A DNA stretch of 64,000 nucleotides. It comes from Methylococcales bacterium. GTDB taxonomy: Bacteria; Pseudomonadota; Gammaproteobacteria; Methylococcales; Methylomonadaceae. The stretch spans positions 29,316 through 93,315 of the forward strand of contig JAPLRR010000078.1 in NCBI GenBank assembly GCA_026399075.1, written 5' to 3'. Shown here piece by piece: positions 59,925 through 64,000 of the stretch. Positions within the stretch are counted from its first letter, which is position 1. Every line of letters begins with the position of its first letter. A model generated the notes under the pieces. That model searched no databases. It saw only the letters and a list, made by a program, of their open reading frames with translations, and was not told the DNA's origin. A program made the translations under genes and the position numbers.

Positions 59925-59958
59925 GGCGAAAGTGCGCGGTGCACTTTCGCCGGCTATT
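59925..59958 (+). terminator. Intrinsic terminator of the PEP-CTERM gene
   Basis: GGCGAAAGTGC (59925-59935) and GCACTTTCGCC (59941-59951) form a perfect 11-bp stem around GCGGT, followed by GGCTATTTTTTA. Confidence 0.8.
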
Positions 59959-59960
59959 TT

Positions 59961-60581
59961 TTATTCAGCCAACAGGGCTGCAATAGCGGATTTGGCATTA
60001 CATTGGGCGATCACGTCGGCTAGCTGTTGGGCGCTTAATGGATGTTTAATGGCTTCGCTGCCATTAAAGCCAAAAGCCTGATAATCCTTTTTGGCAAAAG
60101 TGAGGATTTGGCATTTTTTAAACGGCTGGTTTTCAAATGGCAACTTGGGCGCATTGAGGTCTAATGCTGCCGCCCCTTCCAAGCTGGGCGCATAAATCAT
60201 AAACTCACCTTTCATTGCCAGCACAGCGCGGTATTGCTTGGCGGTGGTCAAATACAAATAACCCACTTCCACCTGTTTTTCTTTTAATCTCATTTTAGTA
60301 GTTCCTTGGTGTATTTCATTCCAAACAACACCCAAAGCACGTTTATTGTCTGGGGACAGTTGCTTCACATGGTATTCCAGCTTACTGGCTTCAGAACGGT
60401 TGTCACAACAGATGCTGGCCAATAGGCGGGTAGGCGGGTTCATTTTGGTGAATTTTGCCCCCTTACCCGCAAGATGCTTATTAAACCGTGCTTCAACATC
60501 AGGGGTAATGCCCGTATAAATTTTACCATTGAGGCATTCCAGCAAATAAACAAACCATGCACTTGTTGTTTTGGTAGTCAT
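59961..60581 (-). CDS. GIY-YIG nuclease domain fused to an unknown C-terminal domain
   Basis: A 206-residue protein. Residues 8-90 form a small GIY-YIG domain of the UPF0213 kind (WFVYLLECLNGKIYTGITPDVEARFNKHLAGKGAKFTK). The remaining 110 residues (from KMRLKEKQVEVGYLYLTTAKQY) match nothing I know. An ATG at residue 97 (60293) has AAGGA 9 bp upstream, so the second part may also be made alone. Whether this is a true fusion or a run of two genes is open. DNA-processing activity of the first domain is inferred. Confidence 0.75.
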   Translation of the reverse strand: MTTKTTSAWFVYLLECLNGKIYTGITPDVEARFNKHLAGKGAKFTKMNPPTRLLASICCDNRSEASKLEYHVKQLSPDNKRALGVVWNEIHQGTTKMRLKEKQVEVGYLYLTTAKQYRAVLAMKGEFMIYAPSLEGAAALDLNAPKLPFENQPFKKCQILTFAKKDYQAFGFNGSEAIKHPLSAQQLADVIAQCNAKSAIAALLAE

Positions 60582-60697
60582 CAGTCAATCAAATGGTTGT
60601 ATAGCATCCCGAAATTCATTCAAAGCCTGTTCTTTATGCGGCTTTATCGTTTGAGTAGGCCTAGTTCAGTTTTAATGCCATGTCTTTAACGTAAGCC

Positions 60698-62902
60698 TTA
60701 TTGCGCTTGCTTAGGTTGTTCTTGCTGGCGTGCCGCCTCCTGTTGTTGCATCTGTTGGGCTTCTTGCTGCGCCCGTTGCTGGGCTTGTTGCTGCATCTCC
60801 AGCTGTTGTTGCTGCATTTGCTGTTCTTGCTGGCGTGCCGCCTCCTGTTGTTGCATTTGTTGGGCCTCTTGCTGCGCCCGTTGTTCGGCTTGCTGTTGCA
60901 TCTCCAGCTGTTGCTGCTGCATTTGCTGTTCTTGCTGGCGCGCCGCCTCTTGTTGCTGCATTTGCTGGGCTTCTTGCTGAGCCCGTTGTTCGGCTTGCTG
61001 CTGCATTTCCAGCTGTTGTTGCTGCATTTGCTGTTCTTGCTGGCGGGCTGCCTCCTGTTGTTGTTGCATTTGCTGGGCTTCTTGCTGAGCCCGTTGTTCG
61101 GCTTGCTGTTGCATTTCCAACTGTTGTTGCTGCAATTGCTGTTCTTGCTGGCGTGCTGCATCCTGTTGTTGCATTTGCTGGGCTTCTTGCTGGGCCCGTT
61201 GCTCGGCTTGCTGTTGCATCTCAAGCTGTTGCTGCTGCATTTGCTGTTCTTGCTGGCGAGCTGCCTCCTGTTGCTGCATTTGTTGGGCTTCTTGCTGCGC
61301 CCGTTGCTCGGCTTGCTGCTGCATGTCCAGCTCTTGTTGTTTTTGGGCTGCTTGCCTACGCGCCAAGTCTTCTTGTAATTGGTCAATTTGCTGTTGGCGC
61401 TGTAAATTTACCGTAGCAGGGTCAGTTTGCCCAACTGATGCGCCTGTCGAATCCACCGTAGGGATAGGCAATGAAGCGGGATCAGTTTGCTGTGGCATTG
61501 GTTGGCCTTGCTGTTGCCCTAAGTCTTGTTGCAACTGTTGCTGTTGCATTTGCTGTTCTTGCTGTGCCTGTTGTTGTGCTTGCTGTTGACTGTCTGGCGC
61601 TTGCTGCTGGGCTTCTTGCTTAGGCACTGGTTCTTCTGGTAACGGGCTTAACGCTTGCCCAGGTTGCTGGTTAGTCAGGGCTGGATCGGCCTGTCCTTCA
61701 ACCGGTGTTGGTTGCCCAGACGGATTACTAGGCTCACTAGCGGTAAATGGCGGCGTTTCAGGCGTTTTTTGCCCCAATGGCTCGGCAGGCGGCACAACAG
61801 CGCCAACAGTTGCATCAGACAAGGGTGTTTGCTTATCTGGCTCCAAACCCAAGCCAATCAGCGATGCCTTAGGTAAGGTAGGTGTGGGCAATTCTGGATT
61901 GGCAATATCGGTCAATGCAGGATCGGGTTGTCCAGGAGTTGTAAAGGGTGCTTGCGCGGTTGCTGGTTCATTGGCCAAACGCCCCGGTACGCTAGGTTCC
62001 TGGTTGCCCGTAGGCGATAAATTAGCCTCATTCACTGGCTCTGCCCTTGTGCCATCGGCCCGTTTTCCATCCAGCCGCCTAGCCAATTCTTCATCTTGGT
62101 GGGTATCCTCATGGCTAGCTGGAGCCATAGGCAAGCGGATTATCGGTGGGCTGCTGTCATGTTGGCCTAATAAATTTGCACCCACTTTATCTTGGACAAC
62201 TGGTACAACTGGCACTATGGGCCGGTGGGTCACATTTTCAATCTGTTTCACTGGCACCCCTGGATTAACAATCGTGTGGTTCACAATGCTGACATTATTG
62301 ATATAGTTGGTCACTTGAATAACTTGCCGATTATGGCGTGTTGGACGGATGTGCTGATGAAGTTGGCGGTTAGTAAAATCACGGTCATTAACTGCCACCC
62401 ATGAATCCCACCTTAAATCACGGTCATAATTAAAATAACTGATATTCAGGCCTATGCCCGCCTGCCAAACAACATTTGGCGGCATGGGTGCCCACGCGGA
62501 ATAACCACCGCCTGAACGCCAAAACACCCATGCAGGAGCCCAAGTACGGCCAGGCACCCAAACCCAACCATACCAGTTGTCCCATGCCCAGCGCCCATAA
62601 TGGAAAGGCGCCCATCCCCACGGCTCATAAGAAACCCACAGCCAACCATAATCGCCGGTGTACGCCCAGTAGCCCTGTGTATAAGGTCGCCAATCCCTTG
62701 CCACATGGTTAGGATACCAAACCTGACCATACGTCCGGTGATTGACCCAATGGCCATAAGGCGCCAAAGCATTGTGGAAAATACCGACAGTCGCATTCAT
62801 GCCGGAATTTGCCTGTACCTGAGGCACAGCCATAAAACTGGAGAAAAATAACAGGGCTACAACTGCCAAAAACTTAATTCCAAAGCGGGGGCGCGTGTTC
62901 AT
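60698..62902 (-). CDS. Secreted DUF6600-like protein with a glutamine-rich tandem-repeat tail
   Basis: A 734-residue exported protein. Signal LAVVALLFFSSFMAVPQVQA. The Trp/Tyr-rich N-terminal half (APYGHWVNHRTYGQVWYPN, YGWLWVSYEPWGWAPFHYGRW) resembles DUF6600. A Pro-rich linker (about 235-500) is followed by six near-identical 35-residue units of LEMQQQAEQRAQQEAQQMQQ followed by QEAARQQEQQMQQQQ, likely a long coiled coil. No anchor. Probably an envelope or extracellular structural protein; function unknown. No Cys-based or enzymatic motif seen. Confidence 0.85.
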   Translation of the reverse strand: MNTRPRFGIKFLAVVALLFFSSFMAVPQVQANSGMNATVGIFHNALAPYGHWVNHRTYGQVWYPNHVARDWRPYTQGYWAYTGDYGWLWVSYEPWGWAPFHYGRWAWDNWYGWVWVPGRTWAPAWVFWRSGGGYSAWAPMPPNVVWQAGIGLNISYFNYDRDLRWDSWVAVNDRDFTNRQLHQHIRPTRHNRQVIQVTNYINNVSIVNHTIVNPGVPVKQIENVTHRPIVPVVPVVQDKVGANLLGQHDSSPPIIRLPMAPASHEDTHQDEELARRLDGKRADGTRAEPVNEANLSPTGNQEPSVPGRLANEPATAQAPFTTPGQPDPALTDIANPELPTPTLPKASLIGLGLEPDKQTPLSDATVGAVVPPAEPLGQKTPETPPFTASEPSNPSGQPTPVEGQADPALTNQQPGQALSPLPEEPVPKQEAQQQAPDSQQQAQQQAQQEQQMQQQQLQQDLGQQQGQPMPQQTDPASLPIPTVDSTGASVGQTDPATVNLQRQQQIDQLQEDLARRQAAQKQQELDMQQQAEQRAQQEAQQMQQQEAARQQEQQMQQQQLEMQQQAEQRAQQEAQQMQQQDAARQQEQQLQQQQLEMQQQAEQRAQQEAQQMQQQQEAARQQEQQMQQQQLEMQQQAEQRAQQEAQQMQQQEAARQQEQQMQQQQLEMQQQAEQRAQQEAQQMQQQEAARQQEQQMQQQQLEMQQQAQQRAQQEAQQMQQQEAARQQEQPKQAQ
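60705..61330 (-). repeat. 105-bp coding tandem repeat (six units)
   Basis: Six tandem 105-bp units (the third from the 5' end of the gene has an extra CAG-type codon, giving 108 bp) encode the Gln-rich 35-residue repeat. Unit copies differ mainly by synonymous changes. All six frames stay open across the array, producing spurious frames on both strands. The array could expand or contract. Confidence 0.85.
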
Positions 62903-63247
62903 GGTGGCTACCTAAAAATAATTTAGTTGACTTTAATCATATACTAGAAAAATATGGCAATAATCTTATGCAATGCCCACTGAATGTCAGCTGAACAACT
63001 ACCCATTAAGTTCCCAACCTATATCCGGCAGAGTTAAGATGGGTTATTGTTCAGCCCTTTAACTTAACAGTGATTATTAGTTGGTTGTAAGGCATCAATC
63101 CCTAAGGTTATATTGCATAAGCCAATAAGTGCAAGCTGCTTGGTAAATTACCGCAACTAACCTGGAAAGTAAATTTTCATGGCTAGCGAAATTATTCAGC
63201 CCATCAATGTAATTCCAAACCCTCACTTATCCTTGTCAGGAGCCCCC
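62903..63247. other. Intergenic region without identified features
   Basis: 345 bp between divergent genes. The frame of the downstream gene is open from 63179, but its AGGAG ribosome-binding site sits before the later ATG at 63248. No repeat or RNA was recognised. Confidence 0.4.
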
Positions 63248-63778
63248 ATGTTTAAAGTTGCGTTTGACCTAGTCCGGCTCAGAACCCATCCCTTTGCAGA
63301 TTACAACTGGCCGTTTTGGCAATCGGCGTTGATGTTGACCTTTATCGGTGTCTTGGCGGGGCTAGAGCCCAGCAGCGAGGCATTAACACTCCCGTCCCTA
63401 TCAATTTTCGGCGGCGTGTTTATAGTCTGGGCGAGCTACCCCATTATGATGGTTTTTTTACGCTGGTGGCTTAAGCGGGGTGGCCGTTGGGATGGGCAAG
63501 GCAACTTGTTTAACCTTATCGTTGCCGCGTCGGCCATTGATATGCTAGCTGTAGTCCTGACAATCGCAGGCGCGGAACAATTATTATTCGTTGCCCCTGT
63601 CTGGATTTATTCGGTCTGGATCGCGGCAGCGGCGCTAAAAGGGGCCTGCCACACCACGATGCCTTACACGGTGGCTGGTGTTTTATTGGCCATGGTTCCG
63701 GCAATTATTGTGGTCGGCATTGCGTGGATCGGAATTATCATTATTTTTGCAGAGACCGGGCTGGTGGTGCTGCAATGA
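63248..63778 (+). CDS. Small polytopic membrane protein (Yip1-like)
   Basis: A 176-residue protein with about five hydrophobic segments (ALMLTFIGVLAGLE, IFGGVFIVWASYPIMMVFL, LFNLIVAASAIDMLAVVLTIAG, LLFVAPVWIYSVWIAAAAL, VAGVLLAMVPAIIVVGIAWIG). General layout resembles Yip1-type domains; no catalytic residues seen. The start is MFKVAFD, set by AGGAG five bases upstream; an in-frame ATG at 63179 has no ribosome-binding site. No neighbour suggests a role. Confidence 0.72.
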   Translation: MFKVAFDLVRLRTHPFADYNWPFWQSALMLTFIGVLAGLEPSSEALTLPSLSIFGGVFIVWASYPIMMVFLRWWLKRGGRWDGQGNLFNLIVAASAIDMLAVVLTIAGAEQLLFVAPVWIYSVWIAAAALKGACHTTMPYTVAGVLLAMVPAIIVVGIAWIGIIIIFAETGLVVLQ

Positions 63779-63884
63779 TATGAATCAACCCTTATCGCTT
63801 AAGGGCAAACCAACCTTGGTTAGGCACACCGCGTCTGCCGTTTAGCTAGACACCAGTTGGGTTTGCCGCAGCCTTATCTAGAAT

Positions 63885-63933
63885 CCGAAGCTGATAAATC
63901 TACATTAAACTCCCTCTCCCTCAGGGAGAGGGT
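63885..63933. repeat. Dispersed inverted-repeat element, copy 2 (partial)
   Basis: CCGAAGCTGATAAATCTACA followed by a CCCTCTCCC-TCA-GGGAGAGGG palindrome. It matches, on the opposite strand, one terminal arm and core of the element at 31189-31293 (there CCGAAGCTGGTAAAGCGACA). The second arm is not seen, so it is partial or diverged. Confidence 0.55.
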
Positions 63934-64000
63934 CTTACACGTGTAGGTTTTTTCACTCCGCGCACCCAACCGCAGTAACCCAAGCCGCCTGATTGATTCC

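Noticed and set aside
60705..61330. Regular repeats resembling a CRISPR array
   Set aside because: Units are contiguous coding sequence without unique spacers, and no cas genes are present.
60661..61416. Long open frames on both strands (225-241 codons) across the glutamine-rich repeat
   Set aside because: They arise because the 105-bp repeat has no stop in any frame. Their translations are low-complexity Leu/Ala or Ser/Lys/Asn strings without starts, signals or domains.

Overview
The window looks like chromosome from a gammaproteobacterium, most plausibly a methanotroph-like member of the Methylococcales. This rests on the tig-clpP-clpX-lon-hupB-ppiD order, EfpL, RlmG and PhoPQ types, a PEP-CTERM protein and an unusual wealth of multiheme c-type cytochromes. 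No methane-oxidation gene is present, so the assignment is an inference. All claims come from reading sequence and motifs; no database search was run.

Positions 1-17300 (minus strand) hold a nearly continuous gene series for an electron-transfer system. In transcription order it encodes a secreted 881-aa multiheme protein, a 94-aa Cys-motif protein, an outer-membrane beta-barrel, 7-, 8- and 6-heme periplasmic cytochromes, a NapH-like membrane polyferredoxin, a membrane-anchored cytochrome with 6 CXXCH plus CX3CH and CX4CH sites, a 3-heme protein, and an NHL-propeller protein with 16 CXXCH motifs. It then continues into haem-attachment and folding genes: CcmG-type thioredoxin, a PpiC-type lipoprotein and ccmABCDE (ccmE is cut by the window edge). 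The series has 53 canonical CXXCH motifs. It reads as a quinol-to-surface electron conduit with its own maturation genes.

Two giant paralogous secreted cytochromes lie on the plus strand at 18351-22052 and 48624-52487. Each has an N-terminal Ig/PKD-like part, 8 CXXCH motifs and a conserved CXXHH motif. All three units (the minus-strand series and both paralogs) are preceded by sigma-54-type -24/-12 elements with exact spacing. The paralogs also share a GGCAAATGACC box further upstream, which suggests one RpoN-dependent regulon. After the second paralog come a secreted DUF1566 protein and an MsrP-type molybdoenzyme.

Positions 22300-47500 are mostly housekeeping: recG, ridA, icd, phoPQ, a cold-shock gene, rlmG-efpL, two dicarboxylate-type symporters, a sulfatase-modifying-factor-like protein, a FlgO-like lipoprotein, a radical SAM protein, tRNA-Leu, tig-clpP-clpX-lon-hupB, tRNA-Val, a 3'-truncated tRNA-Asp, ppiD and a split YeeE/YedE transporter. 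Positions 47500-64000 add a soluble RnfB-like ferredoxin, a TetR regulator with a DUF4242 protein, a TerC/DUF475 membrane protein, a fructosamine-kinase-family protein, a PEP-CTERM protein, a GIY-YIG fusion, a glutamine-rich tandem-repeat protein and a small membrane protein. Short inverted-repeat elements are scattered in the intergenic regions.
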